Source: Actinotignum sanguinis
Lineage (GTDB): Bacteria > Actinomycetota > Actinomycetes > Actinomycetales > Actinomycetaceae
Direction: 5' to 3'
NCBI RefSeq assembly: GCF_003957255.1
Contig: NZ_QDIE01000014.1
Coordinates: forward strand, 1-55,491
DNA: 55,491 bases
The notes under the pieces are model-generated. The model saw only the letters and a program-made list of their open reading frames with translations. It was not told the origin of the DNA and ran no database searches. Position 1 is the first letter of the stretch. The number at the start of each line of letters is the position of its first letter. Below are positions 42,996 through 50,712 of the stretch, in pieces. The translations under genes were made by a program, and so were the position numbers.

Positions 42996-44453
42996 CTAAC
43001 TCAGTGACGAAAGAATCTGCCGGGGAGACCGGCGCACAATCGGAAACAGCGCAATAGCTAGCGCCACGGCAAGAATCCCAGCGCCGATACCCAGCGCCCA
43101 CGCAATATCCGCGGCACCCACCGCCACCGGAGGCAAACCGGCCAGCGCGCCCGGTGCTGTACCGTCCACAACGGCTTGCCCCACCAGCGCGGTGAGCTGG
43201 CGCCCCGCGAGAATAGCGACGACGCCGCCAGCCAGCGCCAGCGCGCCCAACTCAAGCGCGAAACCGCCGGCAATCGCCCGGCGCCGCTGCCCGAGCGAAA
43301 GCAAGACCCCAATTTCACGCATGCGCCCGCGCACCCACAGGGCCAAAACCGCGGCGGCAATGACCACGCCGGCAGCACACGCGCCGCTGAGCAGGGCACT
43401 TAACAGACCCTCCACGCTATCCACCGCGCGCAACACCCCGCTGAAACTCGCGGCATTGTGCTCATAAGTGAGATCGGGAAGCGCAGCGCGGGCCGCGGCC
43501 AGGCTCGCTGGTAGCTCGCTCGCGCTCGCGGTGAAACACCGCACCCGAGTGGCACCCGCATCCCCGCTGAGCTCGTGGCCAGCCGCGCTATCCACGAGGA
43601 TGCGATTCGCGGCCGCGCTTGCCGGTAGCCCCGAAGGATTCGGGGTGGTCCCGTCGAAAATCCCGGTGACCGTGCGGGTGACCTCGCCGGCCGGGCCGCG
43701 CAGTCGCAGCTCATCGCCAACCCGAAGCCCGTTTGCCGCGGCGAAATCACGGTGGATGAGGGCGCCCGGTTCCATTCCGCTGTTCATCTTTCCGGACGCG
43801 AGCCGGTAGAGCTTGGCCGCGAAAGCCGGGAAACGCGCCGGATCCGAAGTCGCGGTCACCGTCACCGCGCCCATCACGCCAGCATCTAGTTGCACCCCAC
43901 CCGCGGTGGCTACCGCGTGGGCTCCAACCGGAGCGGCCAGCACATCCAGTTCGGTAGCGGTGCTCTTTACCCCGGGTAGTGCCGCGAGCTGGGTGGCCTG
44001 CGCCGGACTCAGGGTAGGTGCGGCTTGCGTCAGCGGATTATTGCCCGGGTTATCACCCGAAACCTCGGCTGGACCCGCGCCGGGCTCGCCCGCGCCTGAT
44101 ACTTCCGGCATGCTCTCCGCCGAACCATCCGCCATGCCATCCGCTGAACCATCAGCCACACCTGCCGGCGCACTCGCGACGAAACCGGCTCCCACCTGGG
44201 CATCAATAGCGGTGCGCAGCTGGCCCATGGCCCCGCGTACCCCGGCCTGGGCCACCAAAGCCGTGAAAATCAGGGTGATGACCACGAAAAGTAGGCCGTT
44301 GCGAACCGGGCGGCGCCGTAGCGCGAGCCCGGCACGCCTCCCCGCGCTCATGGGTGCGGGGAGCTGGGTGCCCACCCGGCCACCCATCCGGCCACCCGCT
44401 TGGCCGTCTGTCCGGCTGCCCACCCGGCCGCTTTCGGGAGGTACCCCGCTCAT
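42996..44453 (-). CDS. FtsX/MacB-type ABC permease (second)
   Basis: 485 residues. Membrane helix near 50-70 (NGLLFVVITLIFTALVAQAG), a large extracytoplasmic domain (75-345), then three C-terminal helices (from GLLSALLSGACAAGVVIAAAVLAL, including REIGVLLSLGQRRRAI). The GxLxxxGxxxxxI stretch is the FtsX-core coupling helix. The extracytoplasmic part carries a SADGMADGSAESM-type imperfect repeat and the N-terminus has another GGR-VG-rich repeat, both likely expandable. It overlaps the first permease by 4 bp. Probable partner of the ATPase in exporting or sensing an envelope substrate. Confidence 0.9.
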   Translation of the reverse strand: MSGVPPESGRVGSRTDGQAGGRMGGRVGTQLPAPMSAGRRAGLALRRRPVRNGLLFVVITLIFTALVAQAGVRGAMGQLRTAIDAQVGAGFVASAPAGVADGSADGMADGSAESMPEVSGAGEPGAGPAEVSGDNPGNNPLTQAAPTLSPAQATQLAALPGVKSTATELDVLAAPVGAHAVATAGGVQLDAGVMGAVTVTATSDPARFPAFAAKLYRLASGKMNSGMEPGALIHRDFAAANGLRVGDELRLRGPAGEVTRTVTGIFDGTTPNPSGLPASAAANRILVDSAAGHELSGDAGATRVRCFTASASELPASLAAARAALPDLTYEHNAASFSGVLRAVDSVEGLLSALLSGACAAGVVIAAAVLALWVRGRMREIGVLLSLGQRRRAIAGGFALELGALALAGGVVAILAGRQLTALVGQAVVDGTAPGALAGLPPVAVGAADIAWALGIGAGILAVALAIALFPIVRRSPRQILSSLS

Positions 44454-45814
44454 GCCGCACTCACCAGTAGCTTGCGCGGGGAGGTGCGCAGCATGGGAAG
44501 GGCCGCCAGCACAGTTGCCCCGATAAGTACGGCGAGGGTGAGGGCCAGGGCAAGCGTCGTCGTACCCGCACTCAACTGGACCGTAAGATCATCCAACGTG
44601 CGCGTGGCCGTGGTGACATCCACCCCGCCACCCAGCGGGGCCTGCGAGGTGAGCTCCTCCATTCCGGACTTCTTCACCGAAGCCAGCACGCTTGTCCCGA
44701 CCCGCTGAGCGACCACGGTACTGAGGGCCACCCCGGCTGCCGCCGCCGGGAGACTAATAAAGAGCAGCTCCACCAGGTACTGGCCCAGAATCTTCAGTTT
44801 CGAGGTGCCGATAGCGAGGAGCACCCCGGTTTCGCGGCGGCGTTCGCGCAGCCAGAGCACTAGGACCAGGCTGAGGAGCGCGAGGGCGAGTAGCGCCGTC
44901 GTAATAATTGCGCCGGTCATGACGCTCTGAACCCCGGCCACCGCTCCGGTAATACCGGTGAGCAGCTGAGAGGTGCGGGTGAGCTGGTAATTGCGCCAAT
45001 CGATCGGAAGGCCGCGGGCCTCGTTCATCACCGTTTCGCTATCGGCGCCCTCGGTCACGAAGAAGGTGGTGTCCTGGTAAATTTCCGTCTCCGGGGTGTA
45101 GGCATACAGTGCCCGGGTGGTGGCAAGGTCGGTGTAAACCGCGTTGGCGAAAAGTTCGAGGCGGCGCGCGGCCGGCTGCGGATTATCCCCGCGCACCAAC
45201 CCCACAATCTCCACGGTCACTTCCGCCGTGGATTTCTTTGTATTGTCGTAATCATAAGGATTACCGCGCAGGGTGAGTTTCGAGCCGACGGTCAGCCCGT
45301 TGAGTCGCGCTAAATCCTCGTGAATAATTGCCTTATTTTTATCTTCGCGGGTGATATGCCGCCCGGCCACCAGCTCGAGGGTGCCGCTGCGAATATTCGT
45401 TTCATCCGCGCTGGCACTCACCCCGCGCACGCTCACCGCATTGCCCAGCTGCGCCTCGCGCTTGGCATCGTATTCCTGCCGGTCCAGCCGGGCCACCTTG
45501 GCACCCACTAGGTCCGCGGTGACATCTTGGCGGGCGGTGAAGCGATCCACCCCGGGCAGCGCCGCGATCCGCTCCACATCCGCGGGTTTGACCGTCCCGC
45601 CCCCGCGCGGGGTGCCGGAATTATAGGGGGAGTTCTCCAGCACGAAACCGGATCCCAGAGTGCGTTCCGCGTCGCGGCCCGCCGCTGCCGATGCCGTTTT
45701 CACCGCCCCGGCCGAAACCAGCACGGTGACCACGGCCGTGATGATGATGAAAAGAAGGAGGGTACGGATATGTTTTCGCGTGACGTAACGCCACGCGCGT
45801 CCAGCTAAGGTCAC
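44450..45814 (-). CDS. FtsX/MacB-type ABC permease (first)
   Basis: 454 residues from the GTG at 45814 (AAAGG upstream). First gene of the operon. TM1 LLLFIIITAVVTVLVSAGAV (residues 19-38), a periplasm-side MacB_PCD domain (to about 285) with the LPGVDRFTARQDV pattern, then helices from MTGAIITTALLALALLSLVLVLWL with the ERRRETGVLLAIGTSK coupling segment. Both halves match its neighbour, so a heteromeric pair is likely. Four 11-bp repeats at 45872-45915 precede it, like those before the response-regulator gene. Confidence 0.92.
   Translation of the reverse strand: MTLAGRAWRYVTRKHIRTLLLFIIITAVVTVLVSAGAVKTASAAAGRDAERTLGSGFVLENSPYNSGTPRGGGTVKPADVERIAALPGVDRFTARQDVTADLVGAKVARLDRQEYDAKREAQLGNAVSVRGVSASADETNIRSGTLELVAGRHITREDKNKAIIHEDLARLNGLTVGSKLTLRGNPYDYDNTKKSTAEVTVEIVGLVRGDNPQPAARRLELFANAVYTDLATTRALYAYTPETEIYQDTTFFVTEGADSETVMNEARGLPIDWRNYQLTRTSQLLTGITGAVAGVQSVMTGAIITTALLALALLSLVLVLWLRERRRETGVLLAIGTSKLKILGQYLVELLFISLPAAAAGVALSTVVAQRVGTSVLASVKKSGMEELTSQAPLGGGVDVTTATRTLDDLTVQLSAGTTTLALALTLAVLIGATVLAALPMLRTSPRKLLVSAA
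44554..44566 (+). repeat. GCGTCGTCGTWCC motif inside ABC permease gene
   Basis: Exact GCGTCGTCGTACC on the strand opposite to the permease; no adjacent hairpin seen. Confidence 0.6.
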
Positions 45815-45871
45815 TACCGGGTACCTTTCACGTCTTCGGGAAAATTTCTGATAGGCACTAGCGTTTCTCAG

Positions 45872-45915
45872 CTTACTGGAGACTTCCTGGAGGCTTCGTG
45901 AAGAGAATGTGAAGA
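45872..45915. promoter_or_regulatory. Four tandem 11-bp repeats upstream of the ABC exporter operon
   Basis: CTTACTGGAGA, CTTCCTGGAGG, CTTCGTGAAGA and GAATGTGAAGA follow each other exactly. Consensus CTTCCTGGAGR agrees with the array at 11817-11849 before the response-regulator gene (central unit CTTCCTGGAAG), and orientation relative to the downstream gene is the same. Probable binding site of that regulator, 57 bases before the permease start. Confidence 0.72.
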
Positions 45916-46089
45916 GCCCTGCGCGCGTGGCCCCTATGTGCGTGGCCCCTAGGCGCGTGGACCCTGCGCGCCGCGGGCCGTGTGCACCGGGCCGTTCGCG
46001 CTTGGCTACCGGTATTGCCAGCGGCGGGGAGCCACTATGATGGGAGAGCGGCGCTCTTTTCCCGCACCCACCCTCAGCGAAAGGCGAGC

Positions 46090-47568
46090 ATGCAGTTCAT
46101 CTCCACCCGTTCCGGGATGGAACCGGCTTCTTTCACCGATATTCTGCTGGACGGTCTGGCCCCGGACGGCGGCCTGGTGGTACCCGAAAGTATTCCGCAC
46201 GTGGATGCCGCCCAGCTCGAAGCGTGGCGCGGCCTGAGCTACCCGGAGCTAGCCGCGGCGATTATCGGCCTGTACGCCACCGATATTCCCACCGTGGATC
46301 TCGAGCGTCTCACCGCGGCCGCCTATAGCCCGCAGAACTTCCCGGGCGGGGTGCCGCTGCGCCGCGTGGACGACACCCTCGTGTTGGTCGGCCTTTCGGA
46401 AGGCCCTACGATGGCTTTCAAGGATCTCGCTATGCAGTTCCTAGGCCAGGCGATTCCCTATGTGCTGGCTGCCACCGGGCGTGAACTCACCATTCTGGGC
46501 GCTACGTCGGGGGATACGGGTTCCTCGGCGGAATACGCGTTCCGCGGCCAGCCGGGTGTGCAGGTGGTCATGCTTTCTCCGCGCGGGCGCATGTCCGCGG
46601 TGCAGCGCGCTCAGATGTATTCCCTCCAGGATGCTAATATCCACAATCTCGTGGTCGATGGTGTTTTCGACGACTGCCAAGACATCGTCAAAACCCTCAG
46701 CTCCGATATTGACTTCAAAACGCGCTACCGCATCGGCGCGGTCAATTCCATCAACTTTGGGCGTATTGCCGCGCAAATTGTGTACTACTTCTGGGCGTGG
46801 TTGCGTTTCACGGATGGTGCTGCCGCGCGCGTTGGGAACGACGACGCCGCCGCTGGCGCGGCGTCCCCTTCCGCTCCCGGTGCTGCTGGCGGGGTGGGCG
46901 CGGCCACCACCCGAGTGGATTTCTGTGTCCCTTCCGGTAATTTTGGCAATATTTACGCCGGCCACCTGGCCCGCTGCATGGGCCTTCCCATCCGCCGGCT
47001 ACTGCTGGCCACCAACGAAAATAATGTGCTGGAAGAATTCTTCACCACCGGGCGCTATACCCCGCGCTCGCGCGAGCGTACGTACGCCACCTCCAGCCCC
47101 TCCATGGATATTTCCAAGGCCTCCAATGTGGAGCGTTTCATCTACCAGGTGCTGGGCGCGGAATTCCCGGCTGCCTGGGAGCAGCTGAGCGCCACCGGAA
47201 CTCTGGATATGCACGCGTATCTTCCGGAATTCGGGGAGAAATTCGGCTTCGCGGCCTCCTCAGCCCACCATGCGGACCGCCTGGCTGCTATTGAGTGGAC
47301 CTACCGCACCAGCGGGATTCTTATTGACCCGCATACCGCTGATGCGGTCACGGTGGCGCGCCGCCTGAGTGACGGCACGGTCCCGGTCCTTGCCTTGGAA
47401 ACCGCCCGCCCGGAGAAATTCGCCCATACGGTTCGCGAAGCGGTGGGGGATGCGGCCGCTGACCTGGACCAACGCCTTGCCGGGCTCCTGGCCCTCCCGC
47501 AGCGCTCTACCGAGGTCCCGGCCGATCCGGAAGCGGTGCGCGAGTATATCGCCACGCATTGCGCTTAG
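46090..47568 (+). CDS. thrC: Threonine synthase
   Basis: 492 residues from the ATG at 46090 (AAAGGCGAG upstream). PLP enzyme that turns O-phosphohomoserine into threonine. The PLP lysine lies in GPTMAFKDLAMQFLG, the glycine loop is ATSGDTGSSAEY, and CVPSGNFGNIYAGHLARCMG closes the site. It belongs to the long (fungal/E. coli-like) threonine synthase group. An Ala/Gly/Ser-rich insert (GNDDAAAGAASPSAPGAAGG) interrupts residues 249-275; its first part is encoded by the GCGTCGTCGTTCC repeat (minus strand) plus a hairpin. It is transcribed away from the ABC operon. Confidence 0.95.
   Translation: MQFISTRSGMEPASFTDILLDGLAPDGGLVVPESIPHVDAAQLEAWRGLSYPELAAAIIGLYATDIPTVDLERLTAAAYSPQNFPGGVPLRRVDDTLVLVGLSEGPTMAFKDLAMQFLGQAIPYVLAATGRELTILGATSGDTGSSAEYAFRGQPGVQVVMLSPRGRMSAVQRAQMYSLQDANIHNLVVDGVFDDCQDIVKTLSSDIDFKTRYRIGAVNSINFGRIAAQIVYYFWAWLRFTDGAAARVGNDDAAAGAASPSAPGAAGGVGAATTRVDFCVPSGNFGNIYAGHLARCMGLPIRRLLLATNENNVLEEFFTTGRYTPRSRERTYATSSPSMDISKASNVERFIYQVLGAEFPAAWEQLSATGTLDMHAYLPEFGEKFGFAASSAHHADRLAAIEWTYRTSGILIDPHTADAVTVARRLSDGTVPVLALETARPEKFAHTVREAVGDAAADLDQRLAGLLALPQRSTEVPADPEAVREYIATHCA
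46835..46863 (-). repeat. Hairpin plus GCGTCGTCGTWCC unit inside thrC
   Basis: GGAACGACGACGC (46835-46847; the motif on the minus strand) directly adjoins CGCCGC-TGGC-GCGGCG (46848-46863). The unit encodes the start of the thrC low-complexity insert. Confidence 0.7.
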
Positions 47569-47595
47569 TGGGCCGCCGGGTGGGTTCCCCGCGCG

Positions 47596-47613
47596 GCGCG
47601 CGGCGCCGCGCGC
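47596..47613 (+). terminator. thrC terminator hairpin
   Basis: GC-only palindrome CGCGCGGC/GCCGCGCG with one additional G-C pair outside (9-bp arms, no unpaired loop in the duplex, so the true loop takes bases from the arms). It is 28 bases after the thrC stop and is followed by the 13-bp motif. Confidence 0.6.
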
Positions 47614-47624
47614 GTCGTCGTACC
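47612..47624 (+). repeat. GCGTCGTCGTWCC motif, copy behind thrC
   Basis: Exact GCGTCGTCGTACC overlapping the last two bases of the thrC hairpin, in thrC direction; 110 bases before the ribokinase start. Confidence 0.75.
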
Positions 47625-47733
47625 TATAAAATCCGCGCCGGAAACGGAGCGGCTCCGGGTAGTATATGAGGTAATGAGCCGCGCGATTGGCGCCGTCGCC
47701 CGCGCACGAGCCTAGACAGAACGGGGTGTATCC

Positions 47734-48696
47734 ATGGCACGCATTTTCGTTGTTGGAAGCATGAATTCCGATACCTTCCTCAAGGTGGAGAATTTTGTGG
47801 AGCCGGGAGAAACAATTTCTGCGCTCAGCTCCCACACCGCGCTGGGAGGGAAGGGGCTTAACCAGGCGGTTGCCGCGGCTCGTATGGGAATCCCCGTCAC
47901 TATGGTGGCGGCTCTCGGGCGCGATGCCGTGGGGGATGCCGTTGCGGCTGAGCTCGCCGCGGAAGAAAATCTTGATATGGATGCGGTGCTGCGGGTGAGT
48001 GAACCTACCGGGCAGGCCATGATCCAATCCGATGCCGATGGGGAAAATGCCATCGTGGTGGTGGCCGGCGCGAACGCCGCGAATACTCCGGAGAATGTGG
48101 TGGAGCGCCTCGCCGCGGTGCAGAGCGGGGATATTGTGGTCTGCCAGCTGGAAATTCCCGAACCCGCGGTGGCAGCAGCCCTGAGCGAAGCTAAGAAACG
48201 CGGGGCTACCACGGTGCTCAATGCCGCCCCGGCCGCTCCGGTGGGTCACCTGCTGGAGAACGTGGACGTCCTTATCGTTAACGAAACCGAAGCGGATACC
48301 ATCCTCGGAACCAAGGTGACTGATCGTGCTCAGCAGCTCCACCTGCGCTACGGCGGGTCCATCGTGGTGACCCTGGGTAGCCACGGCTGCCAGTACATTG
48401 ACGCCTACCTGCCCGATGCCGATGTTAAGGCCGATGCCCTGCCCGCTCACCACGTGGACGTTGTGGATACCACCGGTGCGGGCGATGCCTTTGTGGGTGC
48501 TTTCGCGGCCGCCCTGGCCGTGGGTGAATCCCTGGCCACCGCGGCCCGCTGGGGCACCGCCCTCGGTGCGATCGCTACCGGGGCTTCAGGTGCGCAAGGC
48601 TATACGGCTAGCCGTGCGGACGTGGTGGCTCTGGCCGGTGTTGGCGCAGGTAGCGCCGCCGGTACTCCCGGTGCTACTACGGGTTCCGACAACTAG
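47734..48696 (+). CDS. rbsK: Ribokinase (PfkB family)
   Basis: 320 residues, ATG at 47734. Phosphorylates ribose to ribose-5-phosphate. Substrate signature GGKGLNQAVAAARMG at residues 39-53, anion-hole/ATP motif DTTGAGDAFVGAF near 248-260 with the catalytic Asp of GAGD. The Ala/Gly/Thr-rich last 20 residues are an odd tail. It could use ribose released by the nucleoside hydrolase encoded 8 kb upstream (inference). The HAD hydrolase gene follows after 36 bases. Confidence 0.92.
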   Translation: MARIFVVGSMNSDTFLKVENFVEPGETISALSSHTALGGKGLNQAVAAARMGIPVTMVAALGRDAVGDAVAAELAAEENLDMDAVLRVSEPTGQAMIQSDADGENAIVVVAGANAANTPENVVERLAAVQSGDIVVCQLEIPEPAVAAALSEAKKRGATTVLNAAPAAPVGHLLENVDVLIVNETEADTILGTKVTDRAQQLHLRYGGSIVVTLGSHGCQYIDAYLPDADVKADALPAHHVDVVDTTGAGDAFVGAFAAALAVGESLATAARWGTALGAIATGASGAQGYTASRADVVALAGVGAGSAAGTPGATTGSDN

Positions 48697-48732
48697 AACG
48701 CTCTCCACGTAGCACTAGCAGAAAGGCTTTTC

Positions 48733-49581
48733 GTGCAGCCCGCGCCTACCGACCTGAGCCTCCTGCGCGAGGCCGCCGCCAGCGTGAAACTCGTCGTCGT
48801 TGATATGGATGGCACGTTCCTCCTGCCCGGGAAAATCTTTCCGGAACGTGGCAATGAGCTGGTGGCGCGCCTGCGGGAACGCGGTATTATTTTCTGCCCG
48901 GCCTCCGGGCGCCAGTACCAGACGCTGGCGGATATGTTTTCCGCACACGTGGAAGGTATGCCAATTATTGCGGAGAACGGGGCGAATGTACGCCGCGACG
49001 GCGAACCGCTGGCCATCACCACTCTGCCCCGAGAGACTAGCGCACGGGTGGTGGAGATCGTGCGTGAGCTCAGCGCGGCGGGGGAGGATGTGGGCACGGT
49101 GCTCTGCGGGGAGAAAGCCTACGCCGAACGCAGTGATACCGCGTTTCTTGACGAAACCCTCGCCTATTACCACGCCAATGCGATTGTTCCCGACCTCATG
49201 CCCCATACCGAGGGGATTTACAAAATTGGGGTGCTCAGTTTCGCTGACCCGCTCCGGCGCGTCATCCCGCTGCTGGAAACGCTCGGGCCGGGGGTGGATG
49301 TGGTGCGCAGCGGCGAGCTGTGGACGGATGTCAATCCCGCCGCAGCCACGAAAGGCACCGGCCTGGCCGGACTCCAGGCAAGCCTGGGCATCGGCCCGGC
49401 GCAGACCCTGTGCTTCGGGGATTTCAATAATGACATCCCCATGTTCGAGCACGCGCACTTCAGCTTCGCCATGGCGAATGCCCAGCCCGATGTGGTGGAG
49501 GCCGCTCGCTACGTGGCGCCTTCCAACGCGGAGGAAGGCGTGATCACGGTAGCGAACGACCTCTTCGAGCTGGGCCTTTAA
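48733..49581 (+). CDS. HAD-family (Cof-type) hydrolase
   Basis: 282 residues from the GTG at 48733 (GAAAGG upstream). Nucleophile motif VVVDMDGTFLLPG near 20-32, C2B-type cap, then the Lys-containing NPAAATKGTGLAGL and the acidic CFGDFNNDIPMFEHA motif. Cof-type HADs dephosphorylate sugar phosphates or flavin nucleotides in the cytosol. Its closeness to ribokinase suggests a sugar-phosphate substrate. Convergent with the membrane-protein gene, with a 12-base gap. Confidence 0.92.
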   Translation: MQPAPTDLSLLREAAASVKLVVVDMDGTFLLPGKIFPERGNELVARLRERGIIFCPASGRQYQTLADMFSAHVEGMPIIAENGANVRRDGEPLAITTLPRETSARVVEIVRELSAAGEDVGTVLCGEKAYAERSDTAFLDETLAYYHANAIVPDLMPHTEGIYKIGVLSFADPLRRVIPLLETLGPGVDVVRSGELWTDVNPAAATKGTGLAGLQASLGIGPAQTLCFGDFNNDIPMFEHAHFSFAMANAQPDVVEAARYVAPSNAEEGVITVANDLFELGL

Positions 49582-49593
49582 CCGTAAGAGCCG

Positions 49594-50325
49594 CTAGTTT
49601 TGCGGTTCTTGCTCTTCCTTGTCGCGCGGCTGCGTTGGGTTCTGTGAATCCTGCGGCGGGAATTGTGGTGAATTCTGCGGCGGGAACTGCGGGGCCTGGC
49701 CGGCAAAAGGCGCTTCGCCACCGGGAACCGGGCCGGGCTGCGGGGCACTGGCTACCGCGGCCGGAGTCTTGGCGATTTGCCAGATACCGAAACCGAGCAT
49801 GAGCACGGCGGCCACCGCGAGCAGATAGAAGCCAATACCGGGAGCAATATCCACATCCACGCCCTGGGACTGCCCGTAGGCAATGATGGTATCCGCATCC
49901 GAAGGCTTGATATTAATAACCAGGTAAATCGCCACAATAACCGCGCCGACAATGCCGCCCGAGGACCACGTCTTGCGCACCGCGGCGGGCGCCTGACGCA
50001 CCAGCCCCACGAATGCGCCGATAGCACCCAGGGCCAGGCCGATGGTGATGAAAATAGCGACCGACTTCGTATCGGCCTCCCACAGCTTGACTCCGAAATC
50101 TTCCGACTGGGTGCCGGCACTCATATGCAGGGTCCAGAAGTGCAGCGCCGTGCCGATGAAACCGATAATGGAACCGGCCAGCACGCCGAGCGGGGCCGCA
50201 AGCGGCGGAGTGGTGCGTCCCGCGGGAGTGCCGGCAGCCCCGGGCAGGGGAGTGCCGGCGGGACCGGGCGCGTTGAAAGAGTGGTCCGAGGGCAGATCTG
50301 CCCCCTGGGGGAAAGTGTTACTCAT
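49594..50325 (-). CDS. Membrane protein with Pro/Gln-rich tail
   Basis: 243 residues from the ATG at 50325 (TAGGGACT upstream); the frame runs 108 codons further but that part has no family character. Helices at about 45-62 (GVLAGSIIGFIGTALHF), 85-110 (VAIFITIGLALGAIGAFVGLV), 120-140 and 165-185. The cytosolic or external tail is rich in Pro, Gln and Phe (QFPPQNSPQFPPQD). I do not recognise the family; small four-helix actinobacterial membrane proteins of this type are usually annotated hypothetical. Confidence 0.7.
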   Translation of the reverse strand: MSNTFPQGADLPSDHSFNAPGPAGTPLPGAAGTPAGRTTPPLAAPLGVLAGSIIGFIGTALHFWTLHMSAGTQSEDFGVKLWEADTKSVAIFITIGLALGAIGAFVGLVRQAPAAVRKTWSSGGIVGAVIVAIYLVINIKPSDADTIIAYGQSQGVDVDIAPGIGFYLLAVAAVLMLGFGIWQIAKTPAAVASAPQPGPVPGGEAPFAGQAPQFPPQNSPQFPPQDSQNPTQPRDKEEQEPQN

Positions 50326-50712
50326 AGTCCCTAGTGTAGGGGCGTATCCCCGTGGCGGGGTCGGGCGGATACCTTTCGGCACGTAGCGCGCAGGAACGAC
50401 GACGCAGCTCCGGGACAAGGGTCCCAGGGCTGTCACATTTCGCCCAGAGGTATGAAACCGCTCACATCTGCTGAAAAATAGGTAGAGTAATAGGTAGGAA
50501 CGCGGGAGATTCCGCGTTCCCCTCATAACAATATAACTGCTATCTTCCCGCGGGTAGCGAAGCGCCGTCGCCTCCCTACCCGGCCCTACCTCCCGGTATA
50601 TGCGCTTTCGTGCAGGGGTGAGGCGCGCGGGATGCGCCGGGAAGCCCATCGAATTTATCCACTACGCGGGTGGGCCGCGGGTCTGCTCGCACCGATACGC
50701 GGAGGTTGAACA
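50326..50712. other. Spacer upstream of the semialdehyde dehydrogenase gene
   Basis: No gene. It holds the motif copy at 50393-50405, direct repeats AATAGGTAG at 50477-50485 and 50489-50497 (period 12), and a perfect 9-bp hairpin GGAACGCGG-GAGATT-CCGCGTTCC (50497-50520). The repeats plus hairpin could be a promoter-region operator or a leader structure of the dehydrogenase gene. Confidence 0.5.
50393..50405 (-). repeat. GCGTCGTCGTWCC motif, intergenic copy
   Basis: GGAACGACGACGC on the plus strand. On the minus strand a weak hairpin (CTGGGAC-CCTT-GTCCCGG) precedes it by a few bases. Confidence 0.65.
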
